In this document: piece after piece, positions 1-6,322 of the stretch | Position numbering within the stretch: the first letter of the stretch is position 1 | Layout: every line of letters begins with the position of its first letter | IMG/VR virus record: IMGVR_UViG_3300008267_000370 | Location: 1 to 35,922 of that record | Origin: a virus | DNA: 35,922 nt | Direction: 5' to 3' (one strand) | Program-made: the position numbers and the translations under genes | Notes under the pieces: model-generated | Database searches by the model: none | What the model saw: only the letters and a program-made list of their open reading frames with translations | Told to the model about the DNA's origin: nothing

Positions 1-114
1 TTGCACCGGCCTTGCCGCATCACATCTCGCTGAAACCCAGCCCACAGGCGCACCGGTTTCCGCTTTCAACTGATTGACATCCTCCATCAGCAGCCGGTAG
101 CTGGTGGGTGTCAG
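1..114. repeat. Terminal direct repeat, copy 1 (circular join)
   Basis: Bases 1-114 are identical to 35809-35922. The repeat lies inside a glycosyltransferase reading frame that continues without a break from one end to the other. It is therefore best read as the overlap of a circular or circularly permuted assembly, giving a genome of 35,808 bp. A true short terminal repeat of a linear genome is less likely, because such repeats normally sit between genes. Confidence 0.95.
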
Positions 115-363
115 CACAATATCGTCATTGGCGCAGATCACCGACTCAAACCCATCGGCAAAGGCTTTGTCAATGATCTCGTTGTAGTCGTCACCGAAAT
201 TGTGCGCTGCACCAAACACTTTAAGGTCAGCGTCAAAGCCGCCAATAATGGACTCTGCTCCGCGCAAATAGACAGGCACTTCGGGACAATACTCGGCGAT
301 GCTTGTGAGCATCACCCGCAAACCTTTGCCGTGTACTGTCGAGATGCATATGGGGGAGATCAC
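1..363 (-). CDS. Glycosyltransferase (GT-A-like), N-terminal part; continues at 35808
   Basis: Read from 363 down to 1 and then from 35808 down to 35473, this is one 232-aa gene across the circular join. A GTG start at 363-361 overlaps the TGA stop of the upstream gene (GTGA), the coupling style seen throughout this operon. The start of the protein is a predicted Rossmann-like strand (ISPICISTV), and residues 76-86 carry ICANDDIVLTP, resembling the metal/nucleotide-sugar motif of GT-A glycosyltransferases. The C-terminal half has an acidic/His-rich segment (YSDDVHCEDL, YVHHIGSQT) typical of phage GT2-like enzymes. It probably transfers a sugar to a virion or host-surface acceptor; the acceptor is unknown. 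No strong ribosome-binding site precedes the GTG, so coupling is likely. Confidence 0.75.
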   Translation of the reverse strand, partial: MISPICISTVHGKGLRVMLTSIAEYCPEVPVYLRGAESIIGGFDADLKVFGAAHNFGDDYNEIIDKAFADGFESVICANDDIVLTPTSYRLLMEDVNQLKAETGAPVGWVSARCDAARPVQ

Positions 364-518
364 TTCTTCGGCTTCTTGGCGGTCTTGGCCGCCAGCTTGA
401 AGTCGGCAGCAGACGGCGCAGCCTTTGATCCAACCTTGTTCATCTTCTCGCCGCTGCCTGCGGCAATACGTTTTTGTTTGGCGTTGATGTTGGCGTAGAG
501 GCCAGGCTTAGTCTTCAT
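360..518 (-). CDS. Small basic hypothetical phage protein, 52 aa
   Basis: The ORF starts at ATG 518 and ends with TGA at 360-362; it begins MKTKPGLYANINAKQKRIA. It is Lys/Ala-rich, with a KTAKKPKK tail. It overlaps the upstream 162-aa gene by 11 bases and the downstream glycosyltransferase start by GTGA. The KPGLYANI(N/H)AK(Q/R)KRI opening is one I associate with short conserved proteins near phage terminase and portal genes, but no function is established. The basic composition would suit DNA or virion binding, which is only inference. Confidence 0.75.
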   Translation of the reverse strand: MKTKPGLYANINAKQKRIAAGSGEKMNKVGSKAAPSAADFKLAAKTAKKPKK

Positions 519-996
519 TTTTCATTCCAATCTTGATTGTCAGCAATGACTCAGGCATCTCTTCGCCCTCGCTCTCGCCGTCTTCGTCCACCACCCAAGC
601 CGAGCAAGTACGGCTGGACGCGCACTTGAAGTCGAATATCTCGCAGTAACCCAAGTCACCGGCATCAATCACCGCCCATGGGTCGCCCTCTTCGCCAATG
701 CCATTTGCAATGCACTCCAGCATGGAGTCATCTTGGTTGAACGCCGCGCAGTTACCGCAACGGCTCATCTTGGCATCCTCCTCGGACACCTCCCACTCAG
801 CCGCCATCTGCATCCAATACTGCTTATTTGGCAGCTTGGGGTTCTCCGGACCGTAGTTCGCAGAGTCAATTGCCTTGGCGCGATTCTTCAAGTTCAGCGT
901 GATGTCTTGCGTTGCCATGGGACAACTCTCGCCGCCGTCCTCATAGCCTTCGTCCTGATCCATGGCCTGATCCATGGTGCGTTTTAAGGTAGCCAT
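508..996 (-). CDS. Cys-motif hypothetical protein, 162 aa
   Basis: The ATG at 996 overlaps the preceding stop (TAATG), with GGGG about 8 bases upstream. Residues 80-131 hold six cysteines: C80-x2-C83, C95, C118, C125 and C131, in a context RCGNCAAF...GYC..F...C...CSAW. The C-x2-C...C...C spacing resembles small metal-binding or HiPIP-like iron-sulfur modules. Both termini are strongly acidic. It lies between terL and the portal gene in the late operon. Metal or Fe-S binding is inferred from cysteine spacing only; the biological role is unknown. Confidence 0.8.
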   Translation of the reverse strand: MATLKRTMDQAMDQDEGYEDGGESCPMATQDITLNLKNRAKAIDSANYGPENPKLPNKQYWMQMAAEWEVSEEDAKMSRCGNCAAFNQDDSMLECIANGIGEEGDPWAVIDAGDLGYCEIFDFKCASSRTCSAWVVDEDGESEGEEMPESLLTIKIGMKNED

Positions 997-1190
997 TAAC
1001 GCATCCCCTTGGTCTTCATGTTCTTAGCTGTACGCGCACCGCGCATGGGCATCTTGGCTTCGGACATCGCAATGGCGATGGCCTGCTTGGGACTCTTGAC
1101 TACTTTGCCGCCTTTGCCGGAGTGCAATGTGCCAGCCTTGTACTCGCCCATCACCTTGCCAACCTTCTTTGCTGCCTTGGTCATCTTCAT
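996..1190 (-). CDS. DUF6496-like small basic protein, 64 aa
   Basis: Start ATG 1190 follows an excellent AAGGGG ribosome-binding site 6 bases upstream. The pattern KVMGEYKAGTLHSG...KVVKSPKQAIAIAMSEA matches what I know of DUF6496, a short Lys-rich family common in phages and bacteria. The function is unknown; the SPKQAIAIA-SEA segment is the family hallmark. It is the first gene after terL and the structured element at 1215-1290, and its stop shares a base with the next start (TAATG). Confidence 0.85.
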   Translation of the reverse strand: MKMTKAAKKVGKVMGEYKAGTLHSGKGGKVVKSPKQAIAIAMSEAKMPMRGARTAKNMKTKGMR

Positions 1191-1214
1191 AATTTACCCC
1201 TTAAAGAATTAGGT

Positions 1215-1290
1215 GTTGGCGCAGGGAGTTCTGGGTTGAATCCAACCTAGAGCAAACTGCTTTTAGTAGCCCCAGTTACTATGCGCCAAC
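1215..1290 (-). ncRNA. 76-nt structured element closed by a 9-bp stem (tRNA-like)
   Basis: GTTGGCGCA (1215-1223) pairs perfectly with TGCGCCAAC (1282-1290). Inside are an 8-bp hairpin with one wobble (CTGGGTTG...CAACCTAG, about 1231-1250) and, on the minus strand, a D-arm-like TAGTA/TACTA stem whose loop contains GGGG. The span of 76 nt equals a tRNA, and the minus strand continues ACC after the stem. No canonical anticodon loop or T arm can be drawn, so I do not call a tRNA. It sits just after the terL stop and before the next ribosome-binding site. It could be an mRNA processing element, a weak attenuator or a decayed tRNA. Confidence 0.4.
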
Positions 1291-1299
1291 GAATTCGTA

Positions 1300-2772
1300 T
1301 TATGCAACCCTTGAGAGGTTTCTTTTCAACGGTTGCGCCCAGTTGTTGCCAGCCTTACTCCCCATCATGCCGATCACCGCATCAGATGCAAAGGTCAAAC
1401 AAAACGCATCAGCCTTGTCTGGACTCGCTAAACCCCGCTTCTTGATCTCATCTTTGCTCTCAATCTGAATCTTGCCGTTACTCGTAAACATATAACGCAC
1501 GGTCGCCAACTCAGCCACCAGCAGCTCATCCTTTGGCAGCCGACAATCCCGCTGCTCCAGCCACGCCTTGGCCTTGTACCAAAGTTCAGCCTTCAGATTC
1601 CGGTAAGTACCGCCCATGGCCGGTGACTCGGCCACGTTAATCCCTCGCGCCGGTAGTTTCAACTCTCTGAGGCGGTCAACCACGCCAGCGCCAAGTCCAA
1701 TGCTGTCAACCAGTATCTCGCCAGGCCGATCACCTGGCGATAGTGCTTCGTACTCGGCCACCACCGCGCCGGTCAACTGCATCAAGTCCAGATTCTTCCA
1801 AGTCTTAATCGGCTCAGTCACCGCGTTACCCCTGCGCTTGCACAGTGCAGAACGATCCGAGCCAAAGCGTGCAACGTCCAATCCCCACACCAGTGGCGCG
1901 TAAGGCGATGCCACCACATCCCGATTCATCGCCAAGTCCAGCAATTCCATGGGGATGACGGTATCTTCGTCAGACTTCGGAAACTCACCCAACACGCGGA
2001 TGCGGTAGGCATTGCTCTCCTCGCCGTAGCGCGACTTCATCTCCTCAATGTAAGCCTCAGATACGCGGGGCGAGTCGGCGCAGGACACCTTCATCGTCAC
2101 CCAATCTCCCGCCAATCGGTTATGGGTGTCGTAGAAGAATCCGCTGGAACGCACAGGATTACCCAATAACAGCGTGACAGCGTTGTGGCCGGACATCGAG
2201 CCAGATGCCGCCTCAAACACCTTCTCAGGTATGCCGGATGCCTCATCCCCCACCAGCATCACATGATCACTGTGAACCCCTTGGAGCGCCTCTGGCTGCT
2301 CCGCACGCGATGTTCTGGCCGAGATGAACGCCTCTTCGTTAGCGCCAATCACCTCAATACGGTCCTGCTTTACTTCCAACATATCAGCCAGCATCGGCGG
2401 CAGCACCTTCACCCAACGCTTAACCTCGGCAAACAATGCGTCATACAACTGGCTGCTTGTCGGCGCAGTCACCACCACCTTCACCGGAAAGCGCAGCAGC
2501 AAGTACCAAATCATCGCCCAAGCTGATGCCGTACTCTTTCCCACACCGTGACCGCTTCGCACCGATATGCGTCTGTTGCCGGACGCGATGTGATTCAAGA
2601 ATTCCACCTGCCATGGGTCAGGCTCAGTATTCAGCACCTCTCTGACAAACAGCACCGGATTATTCTTGTATAGCTTGACGAATTCGACAAAAGGGTTATT
2701 CGTCAGCAAATCATCAGAATTTTTTTTCGGGACGCTCTTCTTTGCGGCAGTGGGGGTAGGGGGTAGGGTCAT
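1300..2772 (-). CDS. terL: Terminase large subunit
   Basis: 490 aa, a usual TerL length. The N-terminal ATPase has an adenine-motif Q55 (DPWQ), Walker A SGHGVGKS at residues 73-80, Walker B VMLVGDEA with D176-E177, and a coupling-type LLLGNP near 205. The C-terminal RNase H-like nuclease shows GLDVARFGSDRS, ILVDSIGLGAG and SPDKADAF, which supply the metal-binding acidic residues. It translocates DNA into the prohead and cuts concatemers. No clear ribosome-binding site precedes the ATG, and the 295-bp upstream gap holds a possible promoter. The protein belongs to the Terminase_6N/GpA-like large-subunit group; circularly permuted ends would suit headful packaging. Confidence 0.95.
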   Translation of the reverse strand: MTLPPTPTAAKKSVPKKNSDDLLTNNPFVEFVKLYKNNPVLFVREVLNTEPDPWQVEFLNHIASGNRRISVRSGHGVGKSTASAWAMIWYLLLRFPVKVVVTAPTSSQLYDALFAEVKRWVKVLPPMLADMLEVKQDRIEVIGANEEAFISARTSRAEQPEALQGVHSDHVMLVGDEASGIPEKVFEAASGSMSGHNAVTLLLGNPVRSSGFFYDTHNRLAGDWVTMKVSCADSPRVSEAYIEEMKSRYGEESNAYRIRVLGEFPKSDEDTVIPMELLDLAMNRDVVASPYAPLVWGLDVARFGSDRSALCKRRGNAVTEPIKTWKNLDLMQLTGAVVAEYEALSPGDRPGEILVDSIGLGAGVVDRLRELKLPARGINVAESPAMGGTYRNLKAELWYKAKAWLEQRDCRLPKDELLVAELATVRYMFTSNGKIQIESKDEIKKRGLASPDKADAFCLTFASDAVIGMMGSKAGNNWAQPLKRNLSRVA

Positions 2773-3067
2773 GTGGTTATGGGATTCGGTAGGTGTTCGG
2801 TTGCATCATCAGTCGCCCCCGCCGCAAAGCGCAAGGGGGGGGCATCGCGCCGCGCCCCCAGCCAGCGGACGGTCGGCAGCGCCAGTTGACAGCGGAAAAG
2901 TTATCCACACCCCACTATTCATGCAAGTCCTTGATTTATATACATACTTACAGAACGCTGACAATATCCATTTGACACGATGTCCATTATGTTAAGTCAA
3001 TTGTGGATAACTGGCCTGTTTCTGCTTGTTTTGCAGGCACTTCGCAGTTATGCACAGGCCAATGTGA
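2773..3067. other. Intergenic region with three DnaA boxes; candidate origin or promoter region
   Basis: This 295-bp gap has no credible gene. It contains three perfect TTATNCACA matches: TTATCCACA at 2901-2909, its reverse complement at 3002-3010, and TTATGCACA at 3048-3056. An AT-rich stretch (about 2930-2995) lies between boxes 1 and 2, next to a very G/C-rich block (2817-2880). Clustered DnaA boxes beside an AT-rich tract are the classic layout of a host-DnaA-dependent origin. They could also be DnaA-controlled regulation of terL. Confidence 0.5.
2937..2964 (-). promoter_or_regulatory. Possible leftward promoter for the late operon
   Basis: On the minus strand TTGTCA (2964-2959), a 16-base spacer and TATATA (2942-2937) form a sigma70-like promoter pointing at terL. 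It lies between the first two DnaA boxes. The sequence match is fair but not perfect, and there is no experimental support. Confidence 0.35.
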
Positions 3068-3256
3068 TCAATCATTACGCGCAATTATAGTGGGATCGGT
3101 ATCTTCGATCCATTGCTCAAGCGCCCTGCGCCCGATGCCCATTTCGTAGCAAATCTGGGTCTGCGACTTGCCTGCCTCAAACATCGAGACTATCATGTCG
3201 TCTGGCAGATCTTCAAGCAGCGCCATGTCTTCTCTGAATTTTGGTCTTCCTGCCAT
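3068..3256 (-). CDS. Small HTH protein, possible terminase-small-subunit-like recognition module
   Basis: 62 aa, starting MAGRPKFRED. Residues 25-52 (SMFEAGKSQTQICYEMGIGRRALEQWIED) form a clear helix-turn-helix of the kind found at the N-terminus of phage small terminases and transposase-type HTH proteins. It lies upstream of terL in the same orientation, where terS is commonly found, but is far shorter than usual TerS proteins (about 120-200 aa) and has no visible oligomerisation domain. The start follows the preceding stop by two bases. It could instead be a regulator binding the adjacent DnaA-box region. Confidence 0.65.
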   Translation of the reverse strand: MAGRPKFREDMALLEDLPDDMIVSMFEAGKSQTQICYEMGIGRRALEQWIEDTDPTIIARND

Positions 3257-3258
3257 GC

Positions 3259-3348
3259 TTAAACCTGCCCTAGAGCTGTTTTAACGCGCTGGATGACATC
3301 CAGTACCTTTTGCTTGATCAACTCCGCTAATCGCTTAATTTGCTGCAT
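3259..3348 (-). CDS. 29-aa amphipathic helical peptide
   Basis: This short ORF (MQQIKRLAELIKQKVLDVIQ at its start) has a GGGAG ribosome-binding sequence about 9 bases before the ATG. It overlaps the 3' end of the 225-aa gene by 14 bases and ends two bases before the HTH gene start. With it, the operon is gap-free here, as elsewhere in the genome, which is the main reason to believe it. The residue spacing predicts one basic amphipathic helix. Function unknown; it might only serve to couple translation of the neighbour. Confidence 0.4.
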   Translation of the reverse strand: MQQIKRLAELIKQKVLDVIQRVKTALGQV

Positions 3349-4012
3349 TTCTTAGTCTCCCTGCGAGTTTGGTATCGAATTTCTTTTCTACTGCCTCACC
3401 TTGAAAGGCGTGCAGATCACTTTCTAAATCATCAAAGCCTGATTGTCCACCGAATTTATCGTTTGCTTTGAAGTTAACCACCTTGGCCGTTGGATCAAAC
3501 GCCTTGACCTTGATGATCTGTTGCACAAGCGGATCATTGAAGATCACTTCAAGCTCTTCCATTGACCAGATGCACTTGTTGTCCAGTTCCTGTCTTTCGC
3601 GCTGCATAGCCACAGCTTCGTTGACTGTACGCACAATGACCATGACCTGATCGGTTTGCATCTTCCACTCAATCCTTGGAATGCTGTCGCTGGCTGGACT
3701 GATCCCCTGATCGGTTGCCCACTGATCGAGCACTGAGTACGCCCTGATCATTCCCGCCAGACTTGAATCGAATTTGTCTTTGTCCTTTGACCATGCTGCT
3801 TGATGCACTCTGCCGGTCTGAATCCAGAATTTCTCTCTAAGTTGACTGTCTACTAAAGTAATCAGTCGATCTTCTCCCCATTTTCTATCGCTGACTGCTT
3901 TGGCAGCCTCCAATTCCACAAGTTTGGATTGAACGTAAATCGTCCACGCATCTGCTTGTGGACTTGGCTGCTTTGTCTCTGGATGCTTGTTTGCTGTTCT
4001 CTTCGTTGCCAT
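3335..4012 (-). CDS. Hypothetical protein, 225 aa
   Basis: The start at 4012 has a good AAGGA site. The protein is soluble, charged and mostly helical by eye, with a basic Ser/Thr/Pro/Gln-rich N-terminus (residues 1-20) followed by a region WGEDRLITLVDSQLREKFWIQTGRVHQAAW. I do not recognise a catalytic motif. It is encoded immediately downstream of the primase-helicase and the iteron array. An origin- or replisome-associated role is therefore a reasonable guess, but this is based on position alone. Confidence 0.8.
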   Translation of the reverse strand: MATKRTANKHPETKQPSPQADAWTIYVQSKLVELEAAKAVSDRKWGEDRLITLVDSQLREKFWIQTGRVHQAAWSKDKDKFDSSLAGMIRAYSVLDQWATDQGISPASDSIPRIEWKMQTDQVMVIVRTVNEAVAMQRERQELDNKCIWSMEELEVIFNDPLVQQIIKVKAFDPTAKVVNFKANDKFGGQSGFDDLESDLHAFQGEAVEKKFDTKLAGRLRNAAN

Positions 4013-4044
4013 TTCGGTTTCCTTGTTTTATGTTTCCGATACAA

Positions 4045-4141
4045 GGTTACAAGGTTACACCTCTTCGAGTCTTATAGACTCTCGAAGTGTAACTGTAACC
4101 TCTGTGTAACCAACTGTAACCAACTGTAACCAACTGTAACC
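4045..4141. repeat. Iteron array (GTAACC repeats), candidate replication origin
   Basis: The 246-bp gap 4013-4258 holds GGTTAC at 4045 and 4053, then GTAACC at 4095, 4106, 4116, 4126 and 4136. Copies 4111-4140 are three exact tandem 10-mers CAACTGTAAC. Further copies lie at 4221 (GTAACC), 4236 (GGTTAC) and 4291 inside the primase gene. A strongly AT-rich segment (4141-4215) follows, and an imperfect inverted repeat (4063-4087) sits among them. One-helical-turn iterons next to an AT-rich tract and a primase-helicase gene are typical of iteron origins. They could also be operator sites for the gene at 4012. Confidence 0.6.
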
Positions 4142-4258
4142 ACTATATTAATTACATTATCCATAATTGTTATTGCTTTCCAGTAAGATTATGAATTGTT
4201 TTAAGTCTTTAGGTAAAACTGTAACCAATATCTAAGGTTACACCGTTACACTTGACCT

Positions 4259-6322
4259 TTAAAACTCTGATTCATCTGTTTTTGCAAACTGTAACCAGAC
4301 ATATTCCTTGGTCATTCCACCTTGGCCATGTTCAGCTAATCGTTCTTTCATGCGTGACCATGCTGTCTTAAATGCGTTGGCTTCATTGTCAGTGATGCCT
4401 AAAACTGTCTCCATTTCCTGCCGCCACGCCTCCAATTCAACAACCATGCGCTGTGAACCTTTGATTACCTTAAGAGATCCATTCTTCTTAATCAGTGTTT
4501 GAAGTGTTTGGATAGCCAAATACTGTTTTGCGCCGCCAGGGAAAGACTTTTGCCCCTTTGACTTACTGTCAGTTTTTGCGGTATCAAGCGCGGCTATCTC
4601 GCTGGCCTGCACCGCTAGGCTGGTCACTGGATCGCCAATTTGCAGTGATCCGGCTGGCGCTGCCAGTTCGACTGTGACCATCTCAAAGCCGTAGCGCGTG
4701 CCATCTTCGCCGTCCTTCTGCTTGGCAATGCGGATAACTCCTTTCATGGTGTCCTCAAACCTGATCAGTTCCAGTTCACTATCCACCGCCCCTAAGAGCG
4801 CAGACGAACCACGCATCCCGCGACTGTTGTCCTTCCCGCTGTGATGCAGGATCATCAGTCCTGCGTCTTGCACGATCTTCTGTATATGCCCACAGGTGAC
4901 GACAAACTGCATCATGTCGCTGGCCGAGTTCTCATCCCCACCGCCAAAGGCTCGCGCCAGCGTGTCTATGACGATCAACTTAAAGTCGATGCCGGTTTCC
5001 ATGACCAGCGTCTCTACGGCCAGCACCAGCGCGTTGAAGTCTTCTATGCTTGATCTGAGGTTGAGTTGATGGCGTATGACGTAGATCGGTGCGCCGTCCT
5101 CTGTCTGGTGGTGCTGCTTGCACGCCTTAATCCTTGCGCCGACACCGCCAAAGCCCTCGCCACAGATGTACAGGACAGCGCCTTTCTCTGTGACTTCATT
5201 GCCCATCCACGGTGTACCTGTGGCGATGCAGTGAGCAATATGAAGAGCGTGGAAACTTTTGAAACTCCCTGGCGGTCCGTAGAGTGCGCTGAAACTGCCA
5301 ACGGGCAACACCTTATCTATCAGCCACTTCACCGGCTCATCTTGGATGCTGTCCCAATGTTCAATGGCGATCTGCTTGCCGATCTTGGCTTGTTCCTTTG
5401 GTGGCGTTGGTTCTGCCTCAAATTCCTTGGCAATGTCCTCGGCTGCCGGTGTTGCTACTTGCACTGAATTGATGATCGGATTCAACCTTTCGGGCATTGT
5501 TACCTGATCCACCGTTGTGATGATTGACGCTGCCTTGACCAGCGCCACCAGCTTGTCCCTGCCTGCGCCCTCCTCAATAAATTCATAGGCATCATCGCCT
5601 TGGCCTTGCAGACCGAGGTCAACTACCTTGACAGACTTAGCGATGGGCAGTATTGCCTCGGCTGCCTTGTGCGCGTACTGCCAGCCGACTGCATCGTTGT
5701 CCGGCAGGATGATCACTTGAGCACCGGCAAAGTATTCGGTGATGGCAGCAGGCCATGATCCGGCGCCAGTATGCGCGGTGCTGGCGATCATGCCAATTGA
5801 CTTGATTGCGTCTGCTGCCTTCTCGCCCTCCACCAAGAAGATGTTTCTGCCTGCGGTCTTCGCGTCCAAGAGTGCCGGTAAGTTGTAGGGGACGATGCGT
5901 GCATCGCTGAGTGAGCTTTGCTTCCTGCCGTGCTCATCAATCTTGTACAGCCGGTAAGTCTTGCCTGACTCCCCTACGCGCAGCCGCTGCTTGACGAACA
6001 CCGGCTGGCGGTTCTCATCGGTGTAAATCCATTCCTGCTGAAACTCCACTTTGGGTATCGGCTTGATGTTGGCGAGTGGGTCTGGCCGTTCTTCCAGTTC
6101 CGGCAGCAGGTGCATTGACCTGATGGTGTGAAAGACATCCTCTTGGCTGCACCCACCGTGACAGTGGAAGAGAGGCTTGCCCTCGTCATTGATGTCGATG
6201 CTGAGTGATGGATTCTTGTCGCCGTTGCCTTTGCCGTGACTCGGTACAGGGCAAGATGCCACCCACTGACCGTTTGCTTTCTTTGCGTTGCCGAGCTGCT
6301 TGGCTATTTGTTCTGCTTGCAT
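4259..6322 (-). CDS. Bifunctional primase-helicase (Toprim + RepA-like AAA ATPase)
   Basis: 687 aa. I chose the ATG at 6322 (MQAEQIAKQL), which has GAGG six bases upstream. The longer reading frame to 6478 only runs into the methyltransferase gene. N-terminal zinc-binding residues C24, H29, C54 and C58 resemble T7 gp4-type primases. Toprim follows, with VEGEK (E165) and PDND (D208, D210). The C-terminal RecA-fold helicase (RepA/AAA_25 type) has Walker A GPPGSFKS at 349-356, Walker B LIVIDT (D453) and an HHSGKD...RGSSALLGAVD motif near 493-514. It makes primers and unwinds DNA at the fork. With no phage polymerase present it presumably recruits host Pol III. It overlaps the upstream methyltransferase ORF by 19 bases. 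Confidence 0.93.
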   Translation of the reverse strand: MQAEQIAKQLGNAKKANGQWVASCPVPSHGKGNGDKNPSLSIDINDEGKPLFHCHGGCSQEDVFHTIRSMHLLPELEERPDPLANIKPIPKVEFQQEWIYTDENRQPVFVKQRLRVGESGKTYRLYKIDEHGRKQSSLSDARIVPYNLPALLDAKTAGRNIFLVEGEKAADAIKSIGMIASTAHTGAGSWPAAITEYFAGAQVIILPDNDAVGWQYAHKAAEAILPIAKSVKVVDLGLQGQGDDAYEFIEEGAGRDKLVALVKAASIITTVDQVTMPERLNPIINSVQVATPAAEDIAKEFEAEPTPPKEQAKIGKQIAIEHWDSIQDEPVKWLIDKVLPVGSFSALYGPPGSFKSFHALHIAHCIATGTPWMGNEVTEKGAVLYICGEGFGGVGARIKACKQHHQTEDGAPIYVIRHQLNLRSSIEDFNALVLAVETLVMETGIDFKLIVIDTLARAFGGGDENSASDMMQFVVTCGHIQKIVQDAGLMILHHSGKDNSRGMRGSSALLGAVDSELELIRFEDTMKGVIRIAKQKDGEDGTRYGFEMVTVELAAPAGSLQIGDPVTSLAVQASEIAALDTAKTDSKSKGQKSFPGGAKQYLAIQTLQTLIKKNGSLKVIKGSQRMVVELEAWRQEMETVLGITDNEANAFKTAWSRMKERLAEHGQGGMTKEYVWLQFAKTDESEF

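Noticed and set aside
1215-1290. Calling a true tRNA
   Set aside because: Length and acceptor stem fit, but no anticodon stem with a 7-base loop or T arm in the correct place can be drawn on either strand.
3862-4044. 60-aa minus-strand frame starting at 4044
   Set aside because: It overlaps the start of the 225-aa gene in another frame and lacks a ribosome-binding site, while the 225-aa gene has AAGGA.
4063-4087. Inverted repeat as a terminator for the primase-helicase gene
   Set aside because: The stem has a two-base bulge and no T tract on either strand; it is better seen as part of the iteron/control region.
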